Shown here piece after piece: positions 26,112 to 35,060 of a stretch of 57,976 bases of DNA (its first letter is position 1; the number at the start of each line of letters is the position of its first letter). The notes beneath the pieces were generated by a model. The model saw only the letters and a program-made list of their open reading frames with translations. It did not search any database and was not told where the DNA came from. This stretch comes from Clostridiales bacterium (GTDB lineage: Bacteria; Bacillota; Clostridia; Oscillospirales; Oscillospiraceae), in NCBI GenBank assembly GCA_020859945.1, contig JAJBVG010000017.1:1-57976 (forward strand), written 5' to 3'. The translations under genes were made by a program, and so were the position numbers.

Positions 26112-27199
26112 ACGCTGGCCGCCTCCTTTCCACTGGCCTGCTGGCGCTTCGCCCGCTGCTTGGCCAAAAATTCCTTGAAGGGGGGCGCCTGGATGACCAC
26201 GATGATAATGACGATGATGCCCTTAAACACAGGAGCCTGGGCGCTGGAAACGCCCATGTTGTACATGGTGGTGGTGATGGCCTGGATGGTGTAGGCGCCG
26301 ATGATGGAGCCTGCCAGGTTGAACTTGCCGCCGCCCAGACTGTTGCCGCCCAGGGCCACGGCCAGGATGGCGTCCATCTCGTAGTTCAGGCCGATGTTGT
26401 TGGCGTCGGCGGAGGTGATACGGGAGGAGGCCACCAGACCGGCGATGCCGGCGCACAGACCGCAGATGATGTAGCACAGCAGGATCAGCCGCTGGGAGTT
26501 CAGGCCAGCGATGCGGGACGCCTTCCGGTTGATGCCCACGGACTGGACATAGAGGCCGAAGGCGGTCTTTTTCAGTACGATGGTCATGACCGCCACGCAC
26601 ACCGCCGCGATGATGATGGGGGTGGGGATGGGGCCGATATAGCCGCCGAAGATGTCATAGCCGATGGAGAGACCGCTGGTGGGGACGCGGATGTAGACGA
26701 TCAGGTTGTTGCAGAACAGCAACCCGATGGCCCTGGCCGCGGAATACAAAATCAGCGTGGCCACCATTGGCTGGACGTTCAGATAAGCCACCAGAGTTCC
26801 GTTGAACGCGCCGCACAGCGCGCCCATCAGCAGGCAGCCCAGCACGCCGACGATGAGGGGCATGGCGAAGGACGTGGTGGAGGAGACGCCGTAGCCCGCC
26901 AGCAGCATACAGCAGAAGCAGGCGCACAGGCTCATGACGGAGCCGACGGAAATATCAGTACCGGCGGAGGCGGAAACCACCAGCGTCATGCCGATGGCGA
27001 GAATAGCCACCTCACTGCCGCGGTTCAGCACGTCGATGATACGGCCATAGAGCAGGCCGTTCTTGATGGAGATGGTGAAGAAGCTCCAGGCCGCCTTGCC
27101 CATGGCGATGTCGGCGACGACGTTGATGCACATGACCAAAATCATGCAGAAAATCGGCAGGAACAGCTTCATCTGGGTAATTTTTCTTATTCTGCTCAT
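26108..27199 (-). CDS. ytfT: Sugar ABC transporter permease, YtfT-like
   Basis: A 363-residue RbsC-family permease. It carries ASAGTDISVGSVMSLCACF and the cytoplasmic-loop region SVGINRKASRIAGLNSQR, plus LGGNSLGGGKFNLAGSIIG near the C-terminus. ATGA overlaps on both sides couple it to the ATPase gene upstream and the second permease downstream, consistent with a 1:1 heterodimer of permeases. Confidence 0.85.
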   Translation of the reverse strand: MSRIRKITQMKLFLPIFCMILVMCINVVADIAMGKAAWSFFTISIKNGLLYGRIIDVLNRGSEVAILAIGMTLVVSASAGTDISVGSVMSLCACFCCMLLAGYGVSSTTSFAMPLIVGVLGCLLMGALCGAFNGTLVAYLNVQPMVATLILYSAARAIGLLFCNNLIVYIRVPTSGLSIGYDIFGGYIGPIPTPIIIAAVCVAVMTIVLKKTAFGLYVQSVGINRKASRIAGLNSQRLILLCYIICGLCAGIAGLVASSRITSADANNIGLNYEMDAILAVALGGNSLGGGKFNLAGSIIGAYTIQAITTTMYNMGVSSAQAPVFKGIIVIIIVVIQAPPFKEFLAKQRAKRQQASGKEAASV

Positions 27200-28716
27200 T
27201 CCGAATCACCTCCGCCAGCGATGGCAGCCATGACCCGCTCCTGGGTCAGCTCTCCGTCCAGCTCGCCGATCTTCGCGCCGTCCCGCAGCACCGCCAGGCG
27301 GTTGCAGGTGCGGAGCATTTCCTCAATTTCGGAGGAGATGAAAATCAGGCTTTTGCCCTCCTGGGCCAGCTGAATGACCAGCTTCTGAATTTCGGTCTTG
27401 GTGCCCACGTCGATGCCGCGGGTCGGCTCGTCCAGAATCAGGAAGTCCGGGTCGGTGGCCAGCCACCGGGCCAGGATGACCTTCTGCTGGTTGCCGCCGG
27501 AAAGCTGCTTGATGAGGGTCTCCTTGGATGCGGTCTTGATTTGCAGGGTCTCGATGTACTCGTCCGCCAGCTTCTCCTGCTCGGCGCGGGAGAGCAGGTG
27601 GCCCATGCCCCGCTTGGCCTGGAGCGCCAGGATGATGTTCTCCCGGACGGACAGGTCTGCGATGATACCCTCGGCCTTCCGGTCGTCGGGCAGCAGGCCC
27701 ATGCCCAGGTTCATGGCGTCGATGGGGGCGTTGATCTTGACCTCCTCGCCCTTGACCTTCAAGGTGCCGGTCTGGGCCTTGTCCGCGCCGTAGATGGCCC
27801 GGGCCAGCTCGCTTCGGCCGGAGCCAAGCAGCCCGGTCAGGCCGACCACTTCGCCCTTGCGGATTTCCAAATCAAAGGGCTTGATGGTCCCCTTGTGGCT
27901 CAGGCCCTTGGCGTCAATCATCATTTCCGCGTTGGAAAGGTCGTTGCCGCCCTCGGGCTTGATGTCGGCCAGGTCGTCGAAGTCCTTGCCCATCATAGCG
28001 GCCACCAGCTTGACGCGAGGCAGCTCAGTGATGGGGTACTCGCCCACCAGCTGGCCGTTGCGCAGCACGGTGATGCGGTCACAGACGGCATAGACCTGCT
28101 CCAGGAAGTGGGTGACAAAGACGATGCTGACGCCCTCGTCCCGGAGACGGCGCATCAGGCCGAACAGCTTCTCCACCTCGTTGTCGTCCAAGGAGGAGGT
28201 AGGCTCGTCCAGAATCAGCACCTTGCAGTCCATATCCACAGCGCGGGCGATGGCGATCATCTGTTGCAGCGCCAGGGAGTAGTTCTCCAGGTTCTGGGTC
28301 ACGTCGATGTCGAAGTCCAGGTCGGCCATGATGCGCTTGGCCCCCTCCACCATGGCCTTGCGGTCGATGGTGTGGAATTTGGTCATCGGCTCCCGGCCAA
28401 TGTAGAGGTTTTCCGCCACGCTCAGGTTGGGGCAGAGGTTGACCTCCTGGTACACGGTGGAGATACCCTTTTTCTGGGCGTCCAGAGTGGAACGGTTGCG
28501 GATGGGTCCGTCGATGCCGTCCAGTCGGATCTCACCGGCCTCAAAGTTGTTGATGCCGGTCAGACATTTGATGAGGGTAGACTTGCCCGCGCCGTTTTCC
28601 CCCATCAGCGCGTGGATTTCGCCCTTGTAGAGCGTCAGGTCCACGTCCTGCAATGCCTTGACACCTGGGAAGGTCATACAGATCCCCCGCATGGTCAAGA
28701 CGACGTTGTCTTTCAT
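27196..28716 (-). CDS. ytfR: Sugar ABC transporter ATP-binding protein, YtfR-like (two ATPase domains)
   Basis: A 506-residue tandem ATPase. The first domain has GENGAGKSTLIKCL and VLILDEPTSSLDDNEV. The second has a degenerate Walker A, GLLGSGRSELARAIYG, with LSGGNQQKVILARWL and DEPTRGIDVGTKTEI. This asymmetry is normal for RbsA-type proteins. The frame extends to 28818, but AAAGGAGACAAGCAG marks 28716. It powers import by the two permeases. Confidence 0.92.
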   Translation of the reverse strand: MKDNVVLTMRGICMTFPGVKALQDVDLTLYKGEIHALMGENGAGKSTLIKCLTGINNFEAGEIRLDGIDGPIRNRSTLDAQKKGISTVYQEVNLCPNLSVAENLYIGREPMTKFHTIDRKAMVEGAKRIMADLDFDIDVTQNLENYSLALQQMIAIARAVDMDCKVLILDEPTSSLDDNEVEKLFGLMRRLRDEGVSIVFVTHFLEQVYAVCDRITVLRNGQLVGEYPITELPRVKLVAAMMGKDFDDLADIKPEGGNDLSNAEMMIDAKGLSHKGTIKPFDLEIRKGEVVGLTGLLGSGRSELARAIYGADKAQTGTLKVKGEEVKINAPIDAMNLGMGLLPDDRKAEGIIADLSVRENIILALQAKRGMGHLLSRAEQEKLADEYIETLQIKTASKETLIKQLSGGNQQKVILARWLATDPDFLILDEPTRGIDVGTKTEIQKLVIQLAQEGKSLIFISSEIEEMLRTCNRLAVLRDGAKIGELDGELTQERVMAAIAGGGDSE

Positions 28717-28818
28717 CTGCTTGTCTCCTTTCCTTTTGGTTTTGCTCCTTATGTTCCTGCTGTCACCGCAGGACGAACCGGTCCCCGAAGGGGCTGAACC
28801 GTCCTGGAGAGACAGCAC

Positions 28819-28864
28819 AGGGGAGGAGAACCCAAAGAACCGTACTCAGGATTGCTCCTCCCCT
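28819..28864 (-). terminator. Intercistronic hairpin between ytfQ and ytfR
   Basis: AGGGGAGGAG (28819-28828) and CTCCTCCCCT (28855-28864) form a perfect 10-bp stem. No T-run follows on the minus strand, so it is more likely an mRNA-stabilising or partial-stop structure that keeps the binding protein in excess. Confidence 0.55.
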
Positions 28865-28928
28865 TTTTGTCAGTTTAGCTGATTAAATTGGACCAGGGGA
28901 AAGCGGTGAGGCTTCCCTTGTGCGGCAA

Positions 28929-30044
28929 TTAATACTGAGCCTCGACGACCTCGTCGGTGACGACGGTGACGGTCTGCTCTTCGCCGTCCACGGTGAAGGA
29001 GGAGACGGTGTCGTCATAGGTGAACCAATGCTCTTCCATGTAGACCTCGGTCTCGGGGGTCTCACCAGCCTCCAGCTGCTCGATAACTTCGGCTACGAAG
29101 GGAGCGGCCAGGGGGTTGCACTCGAAGTCGGCGTTGATCAGGCCCTGCTGGACATATTCCAGACCGGCGGTGCAGGCGTCGAAGGAGATGAGGATGACGT
29201 CGCCGTCCACGCCATAGCTGACGCCGGCGTTGGTCATGGCGGTCATAGCGCCAAAGGCTTCGTTATCGTTCTGGCAGATGACCACGTTGAACTGGCCCTC
29301 ATAGCTCTTGCAGTAGGACTCCATGACCTCCTGGCCGCCGTCCTGAGTGAAGTCGCCGTCCTGGGAGTCCAGGATGGTCCAGCCATAGGTGTCAGCGATC
29401 TGCTGGAAGCCTTCGGTACGGCCGAGGGTGGCGGAAGCGCCGGTGGTGCCTTCGATGACCAGGATGCCGGAGATCTCAATGCCCTTGGCCTCGGCGTAGG
29501 CGTTCAGCCACTCGCCAGCGGCCAGGCCCTCGGTGGTGAAGTTGGAGCCGACCCAAGCGGCGTACTTGTCGGAGTCGTCGATGGTACGGTCAATGACGAT
29601 AACGGGGATGCCCGCGTCCTCGCACTCCGTCAGGACGGTGTCCCAGCCGGTGGAGACGATGGGGTCGATGATGATGTAGTCAACTTCCTGCTGGATGAAG
29701 CCACGGACGGCCTCCAGCTGGGTGGCGGAGTCGTTGTCGCAGTCCACGAAGACCAGCTCATAGCCGTTCTCTTCGGTGAACACGTCCTGGCAGGACTGGG
29801 TGGAGGCGGTACGCCAGTCGGACTCATGGCCCACCTGCGCGAAGCCAACGGTGATCAGAGAGCCGTCAGAGGTGGTGCCTTCGGTGTCCTCCGCGATGGA
29901 AGCCTCGGCGTCCTCGACGGAGTCAGCGGTGGAGACATCGCCAGTGGTGTCCTCAGTGGTGGTGTCGCTGGAGCTGCTGCCGCCGCAGGCGACCAGAGAC
30001 AGCGCCATGCACAGAGCCAGCACGAGAGCGAAAAATTTTTTCAT
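28929..30044 (-). CDS. ytfQ: Sugar-binding lipoprotein, YtfQ-like
   Basis: A 371-residue substrate-binding protein. The signal peptide ends in a lipobox (SLVAC, then GGSSSS) and is followed by an acidic Ser/Thr linker to about residue 55. The periplasmic-binding fold starts ITVGFAQVGHESDWRTAST, and GTTGASATLGRTEGF and SQDGDFTQDGGQEVMES match YtfQ closely. YtfQ binds galactofuranose, the probable ligand. The second ATG (30044) is used because GAAAGGATGT is too close to the one at 30050. Confidence 0.9.
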   Translation of the reverse strand: MKKFFALVLALCMALSLVACGGSSSSDTTTEDTTGDVSTADSVEDAEASIAEDTEGTTSDGSLITVGFAQVGHESDWRTASTQSCQDVFTEENGYELVFVDCDNDSATQLEAVRGFIQQEVDYIIIDPIVSTGWDTVLTECEDAGIPVIVIDRTIDDSDKYAAWVGSNFTTEGLAAGEWLNAYAEAKGIEISGILVIEGTTGASATLGRTEGFQQIADTYGWTILDSQDGDFTQDGGQEVMESYCKSYEGQFNVVICQNDNEAFGAMTAMTNAGVSYGVDGDVILISFDACTAGLEYVQQGLINADFECNPLAAPFVAEVIEQLEAGETPETEVYMEEHWFTYDDTVSSFTVDGEEQTVTVVTDEVVEAQY

Positions 30045-30110
30045 GTTCATACATCCTTTCTGTAAGTGGCTTGCCCCCCACAAAAAGCGCAGGGCTTTAC
30101 TTCCTTAAAT

Positions 30111-30139
30111 ACTTTATCAAATTTGAACAAAAAAATCAA
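30111..30139 (-). promoter_or_regulatory. Promoter of the ytf-type operon
   Basis: Minus-strand TTGATT (30139-30134), 17 bases, TAAAGT (30116-30111). The rest of the 634-base gap up to spoIIGA is AT-rich to about 30400, then mixed, and shows no convincing gene. Confidence 0.55.
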
Positions 30140-30598
30140 CACTTGTCAGCAAACTTTTTATATTTTTATCTGTTGTCACAAGACAAATCTTTGATTAATC
30201 CCCAAAACAAAAACAATTCCCGCTAAAATCTTGCGTTATTTTCCGATTATGTTTGTTATTTTATGAATCTACGTCCGTTTTCCCCTTTTTGCAACAGAAA
30301 AAGGGCATGATTTTTGCCCGTTCTTTTGCTTGTCAAATATAAAAAGTGCTTTCTAAAACAGCCTTAAAGTTTGTTATTTTATGATTTTGTTTTTATTTTT
30401 CACTTCCCGCAGTGAGCTTCACAAAACAGCCTGCTCTCTTCTCCCTGCGGCTCTTCCCTGGGTCTGGAAATCCACCATGGCAGACGGCAGGCGCTATCCT
30501 GATCAACAGCCAGAATCTAACAGCCAACCGCGCGGCGAAGCGCCTTGTTTGTCCGGTGATTTTGGCGGGGCGGCTGAAAACGAGGCCGATGTCCACTC

Positions 30599-30651
30599 TT
30601 TTTCGGGCAAGCAGGTTGTGACGGCTTTTCCAAGGTTGGGCGGCGTATACT
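30599..30651 (+). promoter_or_regulatory. Possible Spo0A-dependent promoter region of spoIIGA
   Basis: TATACT at 30646-30651 is a good -10 hexamer with no proper -35 at 17 bases. The complement of 30599-30611, CTTGCCCGAAAAA, resembles a 0A box (TTTGTCGAAAAA) and lies about 50 bases upstream of the expected start. B. subtilis spoIIG also has an activator-dependent promoter with a poor -35 position. Confidence 0.35.
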
Positions 30652-30678
30652 GTTGTCCACGGGAAAGGAGATGAGCCA

Positions 30679-31521
30679 TTGGTCGTCTATCTGGACAGTC
30701 TGTTTCTGCTGAACCTGGGGTTGGATGAGCTGCTGCTCTTCACGGCGGCAAAGCTGGGGGGTGTGCGCCGCCGCCACGGGCGGATTTTTCTGGCCGCGGT
30801 GCTGGGCGCGCTCTACGCCGCTATCCTATTCTGCCAGGGGCAGTCCTATGCCGCTCACCCGCTGGTGCGGGCGGCTGTTGCGGTGGGGATGGTGTTCCTG
30901 GCGGTGGGTCGGCGCGAGCAGCCCTGGCGGGTGCTGGCGCTGTTCCTCCTCTTATCCTGCTCTCTGGCGGGCGGGGTGCTGCTGCTGGAACGGCTGGGCG
31001 TGGGGCAGATGAGCACCGGGCAGGGGGTGCCCGCCACGGTGTCCGACGGAAAGCTGCTGCTGCTTTGCGCGGCAGGGGAATACCTACTGGTCAGCCTGGG
31101 CGGACAGCTCCCCGGTCGCCAAAGCAAGCGGACAGTTCCCGTCCTGCTGACCTGCGAGGGACGGCGGGTGTTCCTCCGGGCGCTGGTGGACACGGGGAAT
31201 CTGCTCCGGGACCCGCTGACGGGCAATCCAGTGCTGATTGCGGAACGGCAGGCGGCAGCCCGGCTGTTTCCCCGGCACTGCGCGCCGACGGAGCAGGAGT
31301 TGTGTCACCCCGCCGCCTGTCTGGAGCAGCTCTCCCGGCAGTGGACCCCCTCCCGGCTGCGGTTGGTCCCCTACCGGGCGGTGGGGACAGAGCGAGGGCT
31401 GCTGCTGGCAGTCCGGGTGGACGAGGTGGAGGTGGACGGAGTTTCCCACGGCAGTCGGCTGGTGGCGGTGACGCCGGGGCGACTGGGGGACAGCTACCAC
31501 GGATTGATCGGAACAGAATAA
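30679..31521 (+). CDS. spoIIGA: Sporulation sigma-E processing peptidase SpoIIGA
   Basis: A 280-residue membrane aspartic peptidase that cleaves pro-sigma-E in the mother cell. About five N-terminal membrane helices (residues 1-140) precede a cytoplasmic domain with catalytic D171 in [17 protein letters not shown]. The start is TTG, eight bases after AGGAG (30666-30670); the nearby ATG at 30671 is in another frame. Its substrate gene follows 26 bases downstream, the conserved spoIIG arrangement. Confidence 0.93.
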   Translation: MVVYLDSLFLLNLGLDELLLFTAAKLGGVRRRHGRIFLAAVLGALYAAILFCQGQSYAAHPLVRAAVAVGMVFLAVGRREQPWRVLALFLLLSCSLAGGVLLLERLGVGQMSTGQGVPATVSDGKLLLLCAAGEYLLVSLGGQLPGRQSKRTVPVLLTCEGRRVFLRALVDTGNLLRDPLTGNPVLIAERQAAARLFPRHCAPTEQELCHPAACLEQLSRQWTPSRLRLVPYRAVGTERGLLLAVRVDEVEVDGVSHGSRLVAVTPGRLGDSYHGLIGTE

Positions 31522-31547
31522 TTCGGAACGGAATGAGGAGGCATTGC

Positions 31548-32270
31548 ATGGCAAAACAACGGTGGAACAGCGACATTTATCGGCACACAATGGCATTTTT
31601 GACCCGGCTGCGCCGCCCTCGGGTGGTGGGGTACATCGGCGGCAGTGAGGTCCTTCCCCCGCCCCTGAACCGGGAACGGGAGCGGGAACTGCTGCTGGCG
31701 GTCCGGGACGGAGACGAGGGGGCCAGGGCGGTCCTCATTGAGCACAACCTCCGGCTGGTGGTCTATCTGGCCCGGCGGTTCGACAACACTGGCATCAACC
31801 TGGAGGACCTGATCTCCATCGGGGCCATCGGTCTCATCAAGGCCATCAACACCTTTAATGTGGACAAGAACATCAAGCTGGCCACCTACGCCTCCCGGTG
31901 CATTGAGAACGAAATCCTCATGTTTCTGCGCAAGACCAGCAACCAGCGGGGGGAGGTGTCCTTTGACGAGCCGCTGAACACCGACTGGGACGGCAGCGAG
32001 CTGCTGCTCTCCGACGTGCTGGGCACCGACGAGGACATCGTGGAGCGGCCCATCCAGGAGGACGCCAGCCGCCAGATGCTGGCTCAGGCCCTCCAGTGCC
32101 TGACCGACCGGGAGCGGAAGATCATCACCATGCGCTTTGGCCTGGGGGGACGGCGGGAGAGTACCCAAAAGGAGGTGGCCGACGTGATGGGCATTTCCCA
32201 GTCCTACATCTCCCGGCTGGAAAAGCGCATCATCGTGCGGCTGCGGCGGGAGATGGACCGAATCGGGTGA
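31548..32270 (+). CDS. sigE: Pro-sigma-E, mother-cell sporulation sigma factor
   Basis: A 240-residue sigma-70 factor with a pro-sequence. [19 protein letters not shown] holds the conserved processing site, probably after Y29. Region 2 is [14 protein letters not shown] through [20 protein letters not shown], and region 4 has [31 protein letters not shown]. The frame is open far upstream across spoIIGA, but GAATGAGGAGG places the start at 31548. sigG, often next, is absent here. Confidence 0.95.
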   Translation: MAKQRWNSDIYRHTMAFLTRLRRPRVVGYIGGSEVLPPPLNRERERELLLAVRDGDEGARAVLIEHNLRLVVYLARRFDNTGINLEDLISIGAIGLIKAINTFNVDKNIKLATYASRCIENEILMFLRKTSNQRGEVSFDEPLNTDWDGSELLLSDVLGTDEDIVERPIQEDASRQMLAQALQCLTDRERKIITMRFGLGGRRESTQKEVADVMGISQSYISRLEKRIIVRLRREMDRIG

Positions 32271-32272
32271 CA

Positions 32273-32305
32273 ATTTGCAATTAGCAATGTACAATGTGCA
32301 ATTTT
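32273..32305. repeat. Short heptamer-periodic repeat (TGCAATT family)
   Basis: Four successive heptamers TGCAATT, AGCAATG, TACAATG and TGCAATT follow the sigE stop codon. The period is the same as in the TTAGCTN repeats but the sequence differs. Confidence 0.55.
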
Positions 32306-32353
32306 CGGGTTTTGACCTGAGCGATTCGCCGCAACTACTAAAATAACAAAAAC

Positions 32354-32394
32354 AATCCCCGCCGGTTCGTTTTTTCCACAAACCGGCGGGGATT
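32354..32394. terminator. Bidirectional terminator between sigE and iscR-like gene
   Basis: AATCCCCGCCGGTT (32354-32367) and AACCGGCGGGGATT (32381-32394) form a perfect 14-bp stem. The minus strand has a clear T-run; the plus strand has a weaker one. Confidence 0.85.
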
Positions 32395-32420
32395 TGCTAT
32401 TTTGGGCAGCGTTTGCCCAT

Positions 32421-32852
32421 TCAGATAACGTAATCGTCCCAGTCGTTTTCCCGGTACATCAGGTCGGCCAGGGTGATGCCCCCCAGGTAGTCCCGGATGA
32501 CCTTGTCCAGCCCCTGCCACAGGTTCAGGGTGCGGCACTCGCGCATGTGGGGACACTCGTTTGCCCCTTCCTCCAGGCAGGAAACCGGGGCCAGAGAGTC
32601 CTCCGTCAACTCCAAAATGCTGTACACCGTGTACTCCTCCGGCGGACGGGTCAGGCGGTAGCCGCCGCCCTTGCCCCGCAATCCGCTAAGGAACTTCTTT
32701 TTGACCAGTAATTTAATGATACTCTCCAGGTACTTTTCCGAGATACCCTGGCGCTCCGCCACGGTTTTCAGCGGGATATAGCCGTCGGTCTGATGCTCCG
32801 CCAAGTCGATCATGACCCGCAGGGAATACCGCCCCTTTGTGGAAACCAGCAT
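32421..32852 (-). CDS. Rrf2/IscR-family transcriptional regulator
   Basis: A 143-residue regulator. The winged helix is MLVSTKGRYSLRVMIDLAEH through GISEKYLESIIKLLVKKKFL, followed by RGKGGGYRLTRPPEEYTV. Three cysteines in SCLEEGANECPHMREC are spaced as in IscR and could hold a [2Fe-2S] cluster. The frame opens at 32987, but the family N-terminus starts at 32852, after GGAGAAG. No isc or suf genes are beside it. A CymR-like cysteine-metabolism role is an alternative, though CymR lacks the cysteines. Confidence 0.88.
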   Translation of the reverse strand: MLVSTKGRYSLRVMIDLAEHQTDGYIPLKTVAERQGISEKYLESIIKLLVKKKFLSGLRGKGGGYRLTRPPEEYTVYSILELTEDSLAPVSCLEEGANECPHMRECRTLNLWQGLDKVIRDYLGGITLADLMYRENDWDDYVI

Positions 32853-32889
32853 AGTGATCTTCTCCGTTTCGCGTGTGTTCTTATTTCCT

Positions 32890-32918
32890 ATTATACAGTA
32901 GGTTTGTTGGGAAATCAA
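32890..32918 (-). promoter_or_regulatory. Promoter of the iscR-like gene
   Basis: Minus-strand TTGATT (32918-32913), 17 bases, perfect TATAAT (32895-32890). Confidence 0.75.
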
Positions 32919-32934
32919 CCGGAAATTTTTCGGA

Positions 32935-32977
32935 TAAAAAGGCTCCCCTCCGGCGCGCTGCGACGCCGAAGGGGGTT
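32935..32977 (-). terminator. Terminator of the first LtaS-like gene
   Basis: CCCCCTTCGGCGTC on the minus strand pairs with CGCGCCGGAGGGG and is followed by AGCCTTTTT. Confidence 0.75.
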
Positions 32978-32983
32978 CGTCTG

Positions 32984-34969
32984 TCATTCTTCCCCGCTGG
33001 TGGTGAGCAGGAAAAAGCTGTTGTCGATGTCCTCATCCCGCTGGAAGAGGTTGTAATAGCTCAGCATTTCGTACTGGGCCAGCAGTTCCTGGGTCTCCTC
33101 CGGCAGGTCCTCGGCGTCCTCCACCACAGTTCCGTCGGCGGTGATGTATCCCACCCGGCCAATGACGGGGATCTCCTCATAGAGGTTGGCGAGGAAGTCC
33201 ATATAGCCGGTGGTGGGGTAGTTGGACACCTGGGCCAGCAGCGCTCCCAGGTAGTTGGTGGAGATCATCACGTCCTGGGCTTCGTCGATGTCGTAGTTGG
33301 CCCAGATAAAGAAGGGGACCACATACTGCTGCTCCACCTCCGCGATGGTGCGGTCGTCCAACTCTTTGCCGTAGAGCTTCTCATAGAACCAGTCAGAGAG
33401 CTGGCCCTGGTGGTCTCCAAAAAAGACAATGAGCGTCGGCTCGTCCACGTTGCTGTAGTATTCAATCAACTCCTCCAGCGCCCGGTCGGTCTCCCGCATC
33501 AGGGCCAGATACTGCTCGGCATAGTCGCTGACCCCGGTCAGGCTGCCGGAGAGCAGCACGTCCCGGCTCAGGTTGTACCAGGTCTGTTTGTAGCCGCCGT
33601 GGTTCTGCATGGTCACGTTGAAGATGAACTGTTTGTCCCCCTCCTCCGCGCTGGTGATGGATTCCAGCACCTCAAAGTCGCAGGAATCGGAGATGTACCC
33701 CCGGACATAGCTGGGATTTGTCACGTCGGTGTTGTAAAGCTGGGTGTCCACCCCGAATTTGTTGTACACGTCCACCCGGTTCCAGCCGGAGGACTCGTAG
33801 GGGTGGAAGGTAGTGGTCTCGAACCCCAGGGCGTTGGCCCAGGAGATCAATGAAGGCATTTCGTCCTTCACATAGAGCTGATAGGCCACCGTCCCCAGGG
33901 GCAAAAAGGCAATGCTGTTGCCCGTCAGGAACTCATACTCCACGCTGGCGGTGCCGCCGCCGGTGACGGCGGAGTACATCCAGCCCTTGATGGTGTTCTC
34001 GGTCAGGCTGTGGTAAAAGGGGACGGCGTCGCTGTCGGTGGTCAACAGGTCGAAGATGGACAGGTCGGTGAAGGATTCATCCATGATGCAGAGGATGTTC
34101 AGCGGCTGGGTGCCGCTCTCGTCATTGGTGACGGTCAGCGTCTCCGTGACAGAAGCGCCCTCCTCGTCCACGGTGTCCGGCTCGTAATCGGTCTCCGTAT
34201 AGGGGTCGTCCAGCAGGGTCATGGCGCTGTCCTGGTCGGAGAGGGATTCTGTCAGCGCCTCCACCGCCTCCAGGGAGTAGTCGTCCGGCTTCTCCACCCG
34301 GCTGTAGCGCAGGGCGATGGAGAAGTTCAGCACCCAGCCGTTGGACTGGGTTTTCCATTGCTGGGTCTTGATGCCCGCCGAGGGCAGCCAGGAGGAGAAG
34401 AAGAAAGCGTAGACATACGCCGCCGCCGCCGCGCCGATGAGCACGTTCACCCATTTAATGTGGAAATAGCGGCGCTTCTCCTGCTTCGGCACCAGCAGCG
34501 CCACCAGCAGCAGGTACAGCACCAGTACGCCGATGGCCCCCCAGATGTACACGTCCGGGGACAAATCATAGCTCCCCACCACGTTGGCGGCGGTGCGCCA
34601 GCCCACAATGTCGTTGGGGAACAGCACCCGGCCCTTGAACTCCAGCACGTAATGGTTCACCAGCCCCGCCGCGAACAGCAGCCCGGTGGCAGCCCGGGCC
34701 GTCCGCCGCAGCCGCCCGGTGGCCAGCCACAGCACGATCCAAATCACCAGGTACAGGGCCAGGTTCATGTTCCACTCTTTCAGGCTCAGGTTGACGAAGG
34801 GATTCTTCTCGTTGAGAATCTCCACGATAAGGAGGTCCACAAAAGGCCCCAGGCAGAACACCACACGGCCCAGCACTGGCCGCCACAGGCGGCGCACCTG
34901 CGCCCGGAACGCCTTCCAGCGGCCCTTCTGGGCCTCCGCCCGTTTGGGACGTTCCACTTTTGTTTTCAT
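32984..34969 (-). CDS. LTA synthase-family sulfatase-fold membrane enzyme (copy A)
   Basis: A 661-residue protein with about five N-terminal membrane helices (to about residue 225), a linker, and an extracellular alkaline-phosphatase/sulfatase domain. Key parts are CIMDESFTDLS (metal), GGGTASVEYEFLTGN with the probable Thr nucleophile, MQNHGGYKQ and FFGDHQGQLSDW. Family members transfer phosphoglycerol to lipoteichoic acid or sugars. Its acceptor is unknown. The start follows AAAGGAGCGCGT. It lies 91 bases downstream of a clear paralogue on the same strand. Confidence 0.87.
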   Translation of the reverse strand: MKTKVERPKRAEAQKGRWKAFRAQVRRLWRPVLGRVVFCLGPFVDLLIVEILNEKNPFVNLSLKEWNMNLALYLVIWIVLWLATGRLRRTARAATGLLFAAGLVNHYVLEFKGRVLFPNDIVGWRTAANVVGSYDLSPDVYIWGAIGVLVLYLLLVALLVPKQEKRRYFHIKWVNVLIGAAAAAYVYAFFFSSWLPSAGIKTQQWKTQSNGWVLNFSIALRYSRVEKPDDYSLEAVEALTESLSDQDSAMTLLDDPYTETDYEPDTVDEEGASVTETLTVTNDESGTQPLNILCIMDESFTDLSIFDLLTTDSDAVPFYHSLTENTIKGWMYSAVTGGGTASVEYEFLTGNSIAFLPLGTVAYQLYVKDEMPSLISWANALGFETTTFHPYESSGWNRVDVYNKFGVDTQLYNTDVTNPSYVRGYISDSCDFEVLESITSAEEGDKQFIFNVTMQNHGGYKQTWYNLSRDVLLSGSLTGVSDYAEQYLALMRETDRALEELIEYYSNVDEPTLIVFFGDHQGQLSDWFYEKLYGKELDDRTIAEVEQQYVVPFFIWANYDIDEAQDVMISTNYLGALLAQVSNYPTTGYMDFLANLYEEIPVIGRVGYITADGTVVEDAEDLPEETQELLAQYEMLSYYNLFQRDEDIDNSFFLLTTSGEE

Positions 34970-35060
34970 ACGCGCTCCTTTCCAGAGAGGACGGGCATTT
35001 TCTCGCCAAAAGGCAGCACCGCACGATTCAGCAGGGCGGAATGTGCGGTGAAACCTGAAT

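Noticed and set aside
30381-30674. Plus-strand frame of 97 codons ahead of spoIIGA
   Set aside because: It has no ribosome site and covers the likely spoIIGA control region.
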